From contig VMSV01000150.1 in the NCBI GenBank assembly GCA_013791935.1, forward strand, positions 27,429 to 91,428: 64,000 nt of DNA, given 5' to 3'. The position numbers were made by a program, and so were the translations under genes. Origin of the DNA: Desulfobacteraceae bacterium (GTDB lineage Bacteria > Desulfobacterota > Desulfobacteria > Desulfobacterales > UBA5616). Shown here piece by piece: positions 25,357 through 34,079 of this stretch. Below the pieces are notes generated by a model. It was not told the origin of the DNA and made no database searches. It saw nothing but the letters and a program-made list of their open reading frames with translations. Position 1 is the first letter of the stretch. Each line of letters opens with the position of its first letter.

Positions 25357-28155
25357 ATGAACTTTTCCATTTTTCGAAAACCCCTGTTATTCTCGGCCTT
25401 GATGGTCTGGATCCTTGCCATGGTCAACCCTTCGTCGGCCCAGGAAATTCTTCTGGACAAAATGGAAAAGGGCGGGGATCTGGTCTGTTATCCCAGTTTG
25501 AAAGATCCCAATCAGTGGTATTATCTTCCGGATCAGCCCAGGTTGGCGGTTGAAAACGGCAAGCCCCAGTTTTCATTTCTTAAATATGCCAGAACCCAGG
25601 CTTCGGGAAAGGCCGGTACGGGCCGTGCCGATGGGGGTGGCATTGTGCATTTTCTGGTGACTTACGGGGCCTCGGAAACCCGGGTCCGCCAGGCCCAGAA
25701 AGCCCTGCAGGAAAGGCATCCCGATGCCACCATCGTGGGGCCCATCGTGTACCGGAAAGGAAGTTTCGCCCTGATCACCTCCTTCAAGGAAGGGGACAAT
25801 CTCACCACAAAAACCGTGGCGGTAGGCAAAGCGCCTCTGATGGAAGGACAAAAAGCGGCCGTGTCCATGGCACTCACCAGGGAAGGGGCTGAGTTGCTCT
25901 GGGAAAGCTTTCAAACTTCCACCCCGGACATTTCCCTGGTTTTTGACATGGAGTTCGCGGGCGTTCGAGAGCCCTTTGAAGCCACCCTGGAGGCGGACTG
26001 GGCCCAGATCAGCAAACATCAACGGGTCAAAGCCGGGTTCAGCTCCCGGTGGTTCGGCGCGGATGTGGACATCCTGCTTCAGGAGCTCCGGCAAACCGGC
26101 GCGGTGAAGATCACCACCAAAGGGGAAAGCGCCCCCATGGAAAAAATCCTGGACAGCGTCAACAACAAGCTCCTCCAGGTGATGTTCGACCCTGCCCCCA
26201 CGGATGACATCAGCCGGGCCGCGGCCGACAACAACAGTTACAACAGCCTTAATCAGGCGGTTCAGATGCTCCGCAATGCCTCCCAAACCAGCGGAAGCGG
26301 CTCCTCTACATCCTCTACGGGAACCCGAAGTGATATAGGAAATCTCCCCGGTTTTTCATGGAATTCCCTTCAGGCCAGGGCATCGAACCCTTTTTTCTCC
26401 AACCTCTTCTCCAATGCTTATGCCGATCCCGCGGAATCCACCGCCCGAACGGAAAGCGGCGGTGAAGGTGCGGTGGCAACCCCCCAAACCGATCCGGCAG
26501 AAGCCCGGTCGAGGGAAGCATTTGCAAGGGGACGGGATTATTATTCCAACAACCGGTTCCAGGAGGCCCATGATGCTTTTCGGGAAGGTCTGGACCTCTA
26601 TTCCACGGTTCCGAATCCCCAGTCCAGAGTACGGGCCGGATTCTTGAATAACATGGGTGTGTCGCTCATGCATCTCAACCAGTATGATGCGGCCATCGCC
26701 AATTTGAATGAATCTGCGGATTTATATGGCCGTGATACCCAAGACGGAAGGGATGTTCTGGAAAAATTACGTGAAGCCGAGGAACTGGCTCGTCCTGCTC
26801 AGGGTGCGGGTGAAGCAAGCGCCCGGGAAGATACATCCAGGCAAACCACCTCAGACCAGACCCAGGCTCAAACAGCCAGTGAAGCATACAATCGGGCCAG
26901 ACAATTGCACGAAGAAGCCAGAACCGGGGGATTCGAGCCTTCCAGGACCAGAGCGGCCCTGGACGCTTATGAAACTTACCAGCGGGATCATAGCCCCACG
27001 GGCACCCGTGCCGAAGAGATAGCCGGAAATATTCGAAACCTGCAGGAACGGCTTGCCGCTGCCAGTCAAACCGCCCGGGGGACTTCCCAAGATGGTTCCG
27101 CCACGGAAACTTTACCCGGCCTTCTTCCCAATCCCTTTCAAATACCCGACAACGGAAGCACCACCGGTACCACAGGGACCGTAACCCCGCCGTCATCGGG
27201 GACCACAGGTACTCCATCCACCCCAGCCCAGCCTGTGGGTTCCGGTTCAACACCAGCCTCAACAACCCCACCGGCTTCCACCACGGCAGCACGCCCGGCC
27301 ACCCCGGCAACGGGAAGTGCGGCCGGGAGCCGGTCCAACGGAAGCCCCGGTTTTTCCCTGGTGGCGTCCTATCAGATGAAAAACATTAAACGGACCGGCA
27401 AGCTGGTTTACAACCTCAACCATTTCTCAACCGAAACCCAGGCCTTTGCCATGTCGGAAAATATCGGGGACATCTTTCGTAAATACGGAAAGGATTCCAA
27501 GATTTTCAGGGCCGTGACCATCGACGACCCGGTGTTCAAGCAACGGGAGATTCTCGTGACCCTGGATGGACAGGACGCCTCCACCTTCACCAAATATCTG
27601 AATTTTGTGACGGTGAAAATGAAAAAACAGCACCAGGCCGGGGATCAGACCACCGGAGAAGTCGTCATCACGCCGGACACCTTCAATAAGTCGGGCAACA
27701 ATTTTTCCCTGACCTATGGCTGGAAAGATGATCCCGACCGGAATGCCTGGCTCAATTACGAATACCAGGCCATCTGGTCCTTTTTCGGCGGGGTTGAAAT
27801 CCGAACCCCATGGACAACAAGTGAGAGCCCCATGATCGCCCTGGCGCCGCCCCACCGTTACCGGACGGTCACCATTGAAGGGGACGGCAGTGCTTTGACC
27901 AAAGCAGAAGTTCGCCACGCGGTGATCAATCTCAATTGCCGGATCGGTGACAAGTACATCACCAGACAGGCCACCCTGAAAAACAACAGCCCTGCCCCGT
28001 CTCTGGTCTTGGATCTTCCCGAAGATCCGGCCCATCCGGAAACCAAGGTGTTCATCACCTGGGTCCTGGCCAACGGCAAGCAGGTCTCTTCCCCGGAAGC
28101 CAAACTGGAAGGGGATATCATTTATTGGGACCAGGTTCCCAAAGGAGGCGCATAG
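25357..28155 (+). CDS. Large exported two-module protein with TPR and low-complexity insert (operon gene 4)
   Basis: 932 residues; no known family. Signal peptide ends 'VNPSSAQ'. Module N (about 35-300): 'WYYLPDQPRLAVENGKPQFS', 'GGGIVHFLVTYGA', 'IVGPIVYRKGSF', 'VGKAPLMEGQKAAVSMALT', 'GAELLWESF'. Then come a Ser/Gly linker, a TPR-like stretch at about 384-478 ('YYSNNRFQEAHDAFREGLDL', 'NNMGVSLMHLNQYDAAIANL'), helical segments, and a Thr/Pro/Ser/Gly-rich tract (about 588-663). Module C (about 668-932): 'GNL'-like start, 'FRAVTIDDPVFKQREILVTL', 'NYEYQAIWSFFGGVEI', 'IALAPPHRYR'. Genes 5 and 6 carry the same N and C modules without the insert. Strong AAAGGAGG site before the ATG. Confidence 0.85.
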   Translation: MNFSIFRKPLLFSALMVWILAMVNPSSAQEILLDKMEKGGDLVCYPSLKDPNQWYYLPDQPRLAVENGKPQFSFLKYARTQASGKAGTGRADGGGIVHFLVTYGASETRVRQAQKALQERHPDATIVGPIVYRKGSFALITSFKEGDNLTTKTVAVGKAPLMEGQKAAVSMALTREGAELLWESFQTSTPDISLVFDMEFAGVREPFEATLEADWAQISKHQRVKAGFSSRWFGADVDILLQELRQTGAVKITTKGESAPMEKILDSVNNKLLQVMFDPAPTDDISRAAADNNSYNSLNQAVQMLRNASQTSGSGSSTSSTGTRSDIGNLPGFSWNSLQARASNPFFSNLFSNAYADPAESTARTESGGEGAVATPQTDPAEARSREAFARGRDYYSNNRFQEAHDAFREGLDLYSTVPNPQSRVRAGFLNNMGVSLMHLNQYDAAIANLNESADLYGRDTQDGRDVLEKLREAEELARPAQGAGEASAREDTSRQTTSDQTQAQTASEAYNRARQLHEEARTGGFEPSRTRAALDAYETYQRDHSPTGTRAEEIAGNIRNLQERLAAASQTARGTSQDGSATETLPGLLPNPFQIPDNGSTTGTTGTVTPPSSGTTGTPSTPAQPVGSGSTPASTTPPASTTAARPATPATGSAAGSRSNGSPGFSLVASYQMKNIKRTGKLVYNLNHFSTETQAFAMSENIGDIFRKYGKDSKIFRAVTIDDPVFKQREILVTLDGQDASTFTKYLNFVTVKMKKQHQAGDQTTGEVVITPDTFNKSGNNFSLTYGWKDDPDRNAWLNYEYQAIWSFFGGVEIRTPWTTSESPMIALAPPHRYRTVTIEGDGSALTKAEVRHAVINLNCRIGDKYITRQATLKNNSPAPSLVLDLPEDPAHPETKVFITWVLANGKQVSSPEAKLEGDIIYWDQVPKGGA

Positions 28156-28156
28156 C

Positions 28157-29923
28157 ATGAAGCACCTTGGAAAAATCTGTAGGATGGGAATCATCGGCCT
28201 GGGGTTTGTTTTTTTCATGCCCTCCGCATGGGGTCTTGTGAATTATGAATCCGGCCAATTTGAACTCAACGGTGTTTTGCTCCTGCAGGACGCCGATGAC
28301 CCGAATGTGTATTACTACCTGCCTCCGGCTCCACGGGTTTCCCAAAGAAAGGACGGCGGATTAGAATTATCCCTGGTAAAATTTGTGGACCCCCGGGGAG
28401 ACACCAGCGGCGGATTGCTGCACATGCTCGTGACCTTTACCCTGCCCGATGATGAGCTGACTGCCCTTCGGGAAGCACTTGGAAAGGAGAAGGGCAAAGT
28501 CCGCCTGGCCGGTCCGGTTCCCCTCCGCCAGGAGGAGGAAGGCAGTTTCACCATCATTTCAGGCTCCCTGTCGGACAAGGGGTTCACCCGGAATCTGATC
28601 ACCAGCGGCCGGGCCCCGGTAACTCCAGGCGCAAAGGCCGCCATCGCCGCCACCCTCACCCCCCAGGGGGCTACCCTGTTGTGGGAATCCCTCACCAAGC
28701 CCACCTCCGATGTTTCCGTGGCTTTGCGCACCTATTATGAAGCCGTTCTGCCCTCGTTCCAGGCCAAGATCAGCGCGGATATCAGCACGGTGTATGAGCA
28801 TTTTTCCCGGGTGAAAAACCGGCAGGAGGATTACACCAAACGCCAGCTTCGGGACATCATGGACGAACTGGTACGAACCGGCGTCATTCAGGTGGAAATC
28901 TTCGACCGCCTTCCGGAAGATGCGGCCAACAAGGCCATGCAGAGTCTGGTGGATCTGGCCACCACCAAACTGACGGAAATCATCTTTGACACCCAGACCG
29001 GGTTCACGGCCCTTCCGGAAAAGGAAAAAGCCGTGGAATCGGGGCAGTTGGCCGGTCGCCAGCAGAAAGGGTGGCTGGCCAAGCTTTTCACAAGCTCCGG
29101 GAATCAGAAATATTACACGGATGACCAGTTTGTTCTGAAAAAGCGCACGGACATCAACCGGGCCGCCTTCACCATCAACCTGACCCGCAAGGCGGTGGTA
29201 AAAGTTCCGGTGGACACTTCAGGCAATATTTCCGGACTGTACCAGGAATTCAAAGAAAACCCGGACATGTTCCGGGTGGTGAACCTGGCGGATCCGGCGT
29301 TTCAGAAACGAGAAGTATTTTTCCGGATCGACGGGGATTTCACAGGGGTTTTCGAGGACATGATGAATTTTGCCGGGGTGTCGGTGTTGAAGAAGTACGC
29401 GGACCATGATGCCGCCACGGGGGAACTCGTGTTCACACGGGAGGATATTCGGGACGGAAAGCTCAGCAAGTCCTGGCAGTACGCTCGGCTTGGAGAGAAA
29501 AACGAAAGCTGGCTGGATTACGGGTATCGCACCACCTGGAGCATTCAGGGGCAGCATCAGATTAAATCTCCGGAAAAAGAAGGGGAATGGATTCAAAGCA
29601 GCGACCCCATCATCACCATTGCACCGCCTTTGAAACGTCTGGACCTGGAAATGGACGGAGATCGTTTCCGTTTTGAAAACGCGGGCATGCGAAGCGCCAT
29701 GGTGGAGGCCCGTTACACGATGTTCAACAAGGAAGTCATCAAACGCCTGGGGGTGATGCGGTCCACGGACGCGGAATCGGTTTCCAAGGTCGTTTTGTTT
29801 CATGACCCCGGAAAGCAGGTATCCTACCGGGTGAACTGGTATCCTGCAACCGGTGAGGCCGTGAAAGGAGATTGGCAGCCTTTGGAAGAGACCTATGTGG
29901 TGTTTACTCCACCCGTCAAATAA
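28157..29923 (+). CDS. Exported two-module protein, paralogue (operon gene 5)
   Basis: 588 residues. Signal peptide 'GIIGLGFVFFMPSAWG'. Module N: 'YYYLPPAPRVSQRKDGGLEL', 'GGLLHMLVTFTL', 'RLAGPVPLRQ', 'TSGRAPVTPGAKAAIAATLT', 'GATLLWESLTKPTSDVSVAL'. Module C: 'GNISGLYQEFKENPDMFRVV', 'LADPAFQKREVFFRIDGDF', 'YGYRTTWSIQGQHQI' and 'TIAPPLKRLDLEMDGD'. It starts two bases after the gene 4 stop with AAAGGAGG inside the end of gene 4. Function unknown; shared layout with genes 4 and 6 argues for a common assembly or ligand. Confidence 0.85.
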   Translation: MKHLGKICRMGIIGLGFVFFMPSAWGLVNYESGQFELNGVLLLQDADDPNVYYYLPPAPRVSQRKDGGLELSLVKFVDPRGDTSGGLLHMLVTFTLPDDELTALREALGKEKGKVRLAGPVPLRQEEEGSFTIISGSLSDKGFTRNLITSGRAPVTPGAKAAIAATLTPQGATLLWESLTKPTSDVSVALRTYYEAVLPSFQAKISADISTVYEHFSRVKNRQEDYTKRQLRDIMDELVRTGVIQVEIFDRLPEDAANKAMQSLVDLATTKLTEIIFDTQTGFTALPEKEKAVESGQLAGRQQKGWLAKLFTSSGNQKYYTDDQFVLKKRTDINRAAFTINLTRKAVVKVPVDTSGNISGLYQEFKENPDMFRVVNLADPAFQKREVFFRIDGDFTGVFEDMMNFAGVSVLKKYADHDAATGELVFTREDIRDGKLSKSWQYARLGEKNESWLDYGYRTTWSIQGQHQIKSPEKEGEWIQSSDPIITIAPPLKRLDLEMDGDRFRFENAGMRSAMVEARYTMFNKEVIKRLGVMRSTDAESVSKVVLFHDPGKQVSYRVNWYPATGEAVKGDWQPLEETYVVFTPPVK

Positions 29924-29948
29924 TTGAATCAAAAAAGGAGAATGGACG

Positions 29949-31928
29949 ATGATAAAACCCTGGAATAAAATGGCTTGGGCAATGGCTTTTACGGTCTTTT
30001 CCCTTGCTGGAAGCGCCCTGGCCGCACCGGGAAAAGGTGCGGATCAGAAGATCAATTACATCCGTCAATTCAAACCCCTGGCCATCTCCCCTTCCCTCAC
30101 GATACCCTCCGGGGATTCCGCAAAGGAAGTGGGCGGCATAGCCTACGGCCGTCATGTGGACGTGAAGCTCGCCGACGGCAGCACGGTCCGGTGCTTTCCC
30201 ACAGCCACCACCGACCCGGAAAAACCCGGCAAGAACTATTACTACCTTCCCACCAATCCCCATGTGTCCAAGTTCCCGGACGGCATGCCCAAATTTTCCA
30301 TGATCCGCTTCGTATCCGATAAGGCCAAGGAAGCCGGCGGTGCGGAAGGTGCTGTTCTTCACTTTCTGGTGGAATACGGCCTGGATCAGGCCCAACAGCA
30401 GGAGACAGCCAAGTTGCTCCAGAAACAGGTGAAAGACGCCGTGCTCAAGGGCGCTGTTCCCCTGGAAGTGGGAGCCGAAGGCAACAGCTTCAATGTCATC
30501 TCCGCTGTTTTAGGGGACAAAAATTTTGCCCCCACCCTGATCACCAGCGGCAAGGCCCCGGTCATGGAAGGCCAGCAGGTGGCGGTGGCTGCCCGGCTGG
30601 ATGCCTACGGCGCAACCCTTCTGGCCAAGGGATTTGAGCAACCTACATCCCAGGTCTCCGTGGCTTTTGATCTCAAATACGTGGTGAAGCTCCCGGCCTA
30701 TGATGTGAAAGTCACCATTGATTATGACAAATTCAATTTGGTGGAATCGGAGTACAGCCATACCAGGCAGAAAACGTCCACCAGCAAACGTACCTGGGAT
30801 CCCAAATGGTATAACCCTTTTAATATCAGCACCAAAACCGCCACCACCCTAACGGAAAAAGAGCAATCCCAGGCCCTGGATTTCCTTCAGGAAAACGGGG
30901 TGGTAACCTTTGACTATGTCCAGCACGTACCGGATGCCGACAAGGAAATCGTGGAGAGCGGCCTTCATAAAATCGTTCTGGAATCCTTCTTTGACATGCA
31001 AAAACGGCTGGGAGAACCCACCGATCAGGAGCTCACCTCGGAAGATGAAGGAGACCAAAAGGAAGAAGCCGCCGCCAGACGAAAGGAAGCGGCCAAACAC
31101 AACAATTACTCCTACACGGTTTTTCAGCGCAAACAGATTCAGCGGAAATCCAAACAGGTCCTGAATCTGAAAAAAGTCATGGCCCGGTATGAAACCTATA
31201 CCATGACCGGCAACATCGGCGCTTGGTATGACCAATACAAGGACAACCCCAAGCTCGTTTCGCAAGTCAACCTGGATGATCCCTTTTTCCAGAGAAGGGA
31301 AATGCGCTTTGTCATCGACAATGAAGCCTATGATATTTTCAAAGACATGGTGAACTACGCCACCATCCAGGTGCGGGTGGACCGGAAAGACCAGCGGCCC
31401 TTCATCGATGAAATGACCATTGACCGGAAATACCTGGAGACCAACGGCCAGACCGCCACCCTCACCTACGCTCGCATGGGGGACGATGCCCAGACCTATG
31501 ATTATGCGGTCCAATGGAGCCTGCGGGGCGGAAACCTTTACCCGGCGGAACCCAAATGGGCCAAGGGCGAACTCATGGCCGTCACCCTGGCAGCTCCGGT
31601 AAGGCCCAGAACTCTGGAAGCCGAAGCGGATCTTGAGGAGCTGGGACAGATTGGCGTGGCCCGGGTCAGCGTGGAACTGCAATACAACCGGTTCGGGAAA
31701 CTTTATACGGACACCTCCGGCTTGGCCATCTCCGCAGCCGGGGGGGAAGCCCGGGTGAACAAGGTGATTTACCAGGATGCGGGAAACCACAAACTTTCCT
31801 ACCGGCTCATCTACCATCACAAAAAACTGGGTAAAGTTTCTTCAGATTCCTGGAATCCCGTGGAAGGCGATTATATTTACTGCGCGCCCACGGAAATGAT
31901 CCTTGAAAAGATCAAAAGTGCTTTATAA
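29949..31928 (+). CDS. Exported two-module protein, paralogue (operon gene 6)
   Basis: 659 residues. Signal peptide ends 'AGSALAAPG'. Module N: 'YYYLPTNPHVSKFPDGMPKF', 'GAVLHFLVEYGL', 'VLKGAVPLEV', 'TSGKAPVMEGQQVAVAARLD', 'GATLLAKGFEQPTSQVSVAF'. A charged helical linker (about 355-382, 'EDEGDQKEEAAARRKEAAKH') leads to module C: 'GNIGAWYDQYKDNPKLV', 'NLDDPFFQRREMRFVID', 'YAVQWSLRGGNLYP', 'TLAAPVRPRTLEAEAD'. Ribosome-binding site AAAGGAG, spacing eight. An extra N-terminal stretch (about 30-60) precedes module N. Same unknown system as genes 4 and 5. Confidence 0.85.
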   Translation: MIKPWNKMAWAMAFTVFSLAGSALAAPGKGADQKINYIRQFKPLAISPSLTIPSGDSAKEVGGIAYGRHVDVKLADGSTVRCFPTATTDPEKPGKNYYYLPTNPHVSKFPDGMPKFSMIRFVSDKAKEAGGAEGAVLHFLVEYGLDQAQQQETAKLLQKQVKDAVLKGAVPLEVGAEGNSFNVISAVLGDKNFAPTLITSGKAPVMEGQQVAVAARLDAYGATLLAKGFEQPTSQVSVAFDLKYVVKLPAYDVKVTIDYDKFNLVESEYSHTRQKTSTSKRTWDPKWYNPFNISTKTATTLTEKEQSQALDFLQENGVVTFDYVQHVPDADKEIVESGLHKIVLESFFDMQKRLGEPTDQELTSEDEGDQKEEAAARRKEAAKHNNYSYTVFQRKQIQRKSKQVLNLKKVMARYETYTMTGNIGAWYDQYKDNPKLVSQVNLDDPFFQRREMRFVIDNEAYDIFKDMVNYATIQVRVDRKDQRPFIDEMTIDRKYLETNGQTATLTYARMGDDAQTYDYAVQWSLRGGNLYPAEPKWAKGELMAVTLAAPVRPRTLEAEADLEELGQIGVARVSVELQYNRFGKLYTDTSGLAISAAGGEARVNKVIYQDAGNHKLSYRLIYHHKKLGKVSSDSWNPVEGDYIYCAPTEMILEKIKSAL

Positions 31929-32009
31929 ATTAATAATGACCTGTTTTTTTTCATGCGACTGTGCTATTTCTAGCCAATTTCATTTCCATTAAAAAAGGAG
32001 GATTCGGTT

Positions 32010-32405
32010 ATGCTGAAACAATTTCGAAATTCCACACTGGCCCTGGGTATTGTGACTTACCTTCTGTTATTTTGGACTTCTCCGGCTGCAGCGGCCATGA
32101 TGGATTCGGCCCTGTCCAATGGTCCTGCTTCCAATTCGGCCAGAAATCTCGAAATTAGTAAAATTCAGAGCGTTCTGGAAAACAAGATCGTCATGGACAA
32201 GCTGAGCGCCTACGGGCTTTCCGCTGATGAAATCCGGGGCAAACTTTGCCAGATGACCGACGATCAGATTCACATGCTGGCCCAGGCTTCGGATAATGTT
32301 CCGGCCGGCGGAGACGCGGTAGGCCTTCTGGTGGGCGTTCTTTTGGTTATTCTGCTGGTCATCGTCATTCTCAAGCTCTTGAATAAAGAGATCGTCGTTC
32401 GGTAA
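32010..32405 (+). CDS. PA2779-like small membrane protein (operon gene 7)
   Basis: 131 residues. An N-terminal hydrophobic segment ('TLALGIVTYLLLFWTSPAAA') is followed by a helical middle ('EISKIQSVLENKIVMDKLSAYGLSADEIRGKLCQMTDDQIHMLAQ') and a Gly turn 'NVPAGGD'. The protein ends in a C-terminal membrane helix ('VGLLVGVLLVILLVIVILKLL'). This is the layout of the PA2779 family named after Pseudomonas aeruginosa, which is usually encoded next to a PA2778-type peptidase, as here. The function of the pair is not established. AAGGAGG lies eight bases before the ATG. Confidence 0.82.
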   Translation: MLKQFRNSTLALGIVTYLLLFWTSPAAAAMMDSALSNGPASNSARNLEISKIQSVLENKIVMDKLSAYGLSADEIRGKLCQMTDDQIHMLAQASDNVPAGGDAVGLLVGVLLVILLVIVILKLLNKEIVVR

Positions 32406-32413
32406 CACAACTA

Positions 32414-32908
32414 TTGAAAGCCTTTTTGGCAGCGCTTCTCTGCCTGGCTTTTGCAGCCAGCTCGGGGGCCCGGGAAATTGAAGGGATTCCTTTCTTCAGA
32501 CAGGAAAGGCACCAATGCGGTCAGGCCGCCCTTGCCAGTGTATTGGCGTATTATAAAATCCCCGTTGATATGGAGATCCTTATCAGGGAAACGTATAGCC
32601 AAGCCCTGAAGGGAAGCCTCATGGCTGATCTTGAAAATTACGCCAAGGGACTCGGATTCAAAACCAAGTCCGGCCAGGGAACCCTTCAAATCCTCAAAGA
32701 AAGTGTTCTGGTCCGAAAACCGGTGATTGTTCTTCTGGATAATGGGGTTTGGCTGGCTGCCAAACCCCATTATATTGTTATTTTCGGGTTCAATGAAAAG
32801 GGCTTCATTGCTCATGACGGAAGCGAGCCTTCGATTTTGTTCAAATATAAGGGATTTGAAAAAACCTGGAAAAAAATGGGCCACCCTTACCTGATCATCC
32901 ATCCATGA
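32414..32908 (+). CDS. PA2778-like C39-type cysteine peptidase (operon gene 8)
   Basis: 164 residues from TTG at 32414; no clear ribosome-binding site, so coupling to gene 7 (eight-base gap) is likely. Signal peptide 'FLAALLCLAFAASSGA'. A papain-like C39 core follows: catalytic Cys in 'ERHQCGQAALASVLAYY', substrate loop 'SLMADLENYAKGLGF', His in 'KPHYIVIFGFN' and Asp in 'IAHDG'. C39 peptidases cut after double-Gly leaders when fused to ABC exporters. This one is a free periplasmic form as in PA2778. PA2778 proteins often carry TPRs; here the TPR part is the next gene. Confidence 0.82.
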   Translation: MKAFLAALLCLAFAASSGAREIEGIPFFRQERHQCGQAALASVLAYYKIPVDMEILIRETYSQALKGSLMADLENYAKGLGFKTKSGQGTLQILKESVLVRKPVIVLLDNGVWLAAKPHYIVIFGFNEKGFIAHDGSEPSILFKYKGFEKTWKKMGHPYLIIHP

Positions 32909-33342
32909 GATCTTTTGTCATCATTGCAGCGGTTTTATGCCTTTCGGGATGCTCCCTTCTCGGGGTTCATATTCTCCACGACTCCCTGACAGCAGCCCAG
33001 CACAGCGACCTGGGATACACCTATGAAAAGCAGAACAAGCTGGAACTGGCGGAAAAGGAGTACCTCAAGGCCCTGAAAAAAGACAAGGCCCTGGCGGTCC
33101 CCTGTTTCAATCTGGGAAATGTGTATTATAAAATGGGAAAGTCGAAACAAGCGGTCAAATATTATCGCCTTGGCCTGAAAAAAGCACCGGATCAATCGGA
33201 CATCATGAACAATCTTGCCTTTGTTCTCATGGAACAGGGCAAATTCGTTGAAGCCCGAAAATGGATTGAAAAAGCCATCGCTATCGCCCCCAAACCCGAA
33301 TACCTGGACACCCGGAATAAAATCCTGAACCGCTTGGAATAG
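32905..33342 (+). CDS. TPR lipoprotein (operon gene 9)
   Basis: 145 residues with a lipoprotein signal ('VLCLSGCSLL'; lipidated Cys about residue 17) and three TPR-type repeats ('DLGYTYEKQNKLELAEKEYLKAL', 'NLGNVYYKMGKSKQAVKYY', 'NNLAFVLMEQGKFVEARKWI'). It starts inside the stop of the peptidase gene (ATGA). Together with gene 8 it looks like a split version of the peptidase-TPR protein PA2778. Likely docks the peptidase or substrates at a membrane. It ends eight bases from the convergent TVP38-like gene. Confidence 0.85.
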   Translation: MRSFVIIAAVLCLSGCSLLGVHILHDSLTAAQHSDLGYTYEKQNKLELAEKEYLKALKKDKALAVPCFNLGNVYYKMGKSKQAVKYYRLGLKKAPDQSDIMNNLAFVLMEQGKFVEARKWIEKAIAIAPKPEYLDTRNKILNRLE

Positions 33343-33350
33343 CCTCTCCT

Positions 33351-34079
33351 TTATGATTTTCCGGCACCCTTATCCGGCCCGTCCTCCCCTTTGATTTTGC
33401 GAAGAATTTTGGGGATGAAAAAGGAAAACACAAACAGACCCACCGAAAAAAAGATCTTAAAAGAGATGAGATTTTGCCAGTTTCCGGAAGCCCACACCTC
33501 CTTTACCGTCCCGATAAAAAACGTGAAGATAAAGGTTCCCACTATAATCCCCAGACCGGTACCGAAAAAATAGTCCCGAAATTGGACTTTCGTGAGCCCC
33601 ATACCGAAATTCATGGGGGTAAATGGGAAGTAGACCAGCCGGAGGTAGAGCACCGCAGCAAAGCCGTTTTGCTTTATGGCTTCATCATATTTCTTCAACC
33701 GGTCGCCAACAAGGGACGCGGCAAAATCCCTGCCCAGGGTTCTTCCGATCATAAAGGCCCCGCTGGCCCCAAGCATGGCACCGATCCACACGTAAAGAAA
33801 GCCCCAATAGGGTCCGAAGATGGCCGCACCCAATCCGGTAAGAAGGGTCCCGGGCACGAACAGACACACACCTATGGCATAGACCAATATATAAACCACC
33901 GGTGCCCAGAGGCCTGCATGATCAAGAAACCGGCCCAGTGCTTCCGCCGTAAGAAATTGTTTCACCGGGGTGAATCTCACCACATAAATAGCCCCGATGA
34001 TGAAGATAAACAAAAGAAGCGCTTTGAACCAGGCTTTCTTGCCCTCCGGGGAAGATCCCTGAACCGGTGTTTTGTTCAC
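33351..34079 (-). CDS. TVP38/TMEM64 (VTT-domain) membrane protein
   Basis: 242 residues with five or six membrane segments. The VTT core is visible: 'FVPGTLLTGLGAAIFGPYWGF', 'VWIGAMLGASGAFMIGRTLGRDF' and 'LRLVYFPFTPMNFGMGLTKV'. DedA/VTT proteins move lipids or ions across the inner membrane. It starts with GTG at 34079 (AAGGAG before it), which overlaps the extended end of arsS. VTT genes commonly accompany arsS and FAD disulfide reductases, so a role in arsenolipid or arsenosugar handling is plausible (inference). Confidence 0.9.
   Translation of the reverse strand: MNKTPVQGSSPEGKKAWFKALLLFIFIIGAIYVVRFTPVKQFLTAEALGRFLDHAGLWAPVVYILVYAIGVCLFVPGTLLTGLGAAIFGPYWGFLYVWIGAMLGASGAFMIGRTLGRDFAASLVGDRLKKYDEAIKQNGFAAVLYLRLVYFPFTPMNFGMGLTKVQFRDYFFGTGLGIIVGTFIFTFFIGTVKEVWASGNWQNLISFKIFFSVGLFVFSFFIPKILRKIKGEDGPDKGAGKS

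Noticed and set aside
30849-31820. 323-codon minus-strand ORF inside exported gene 6
   Set aside because: Shadow frame; the plus-strand protein has a signal peptide, a ribosome-binding site and conserved paralogous modules.
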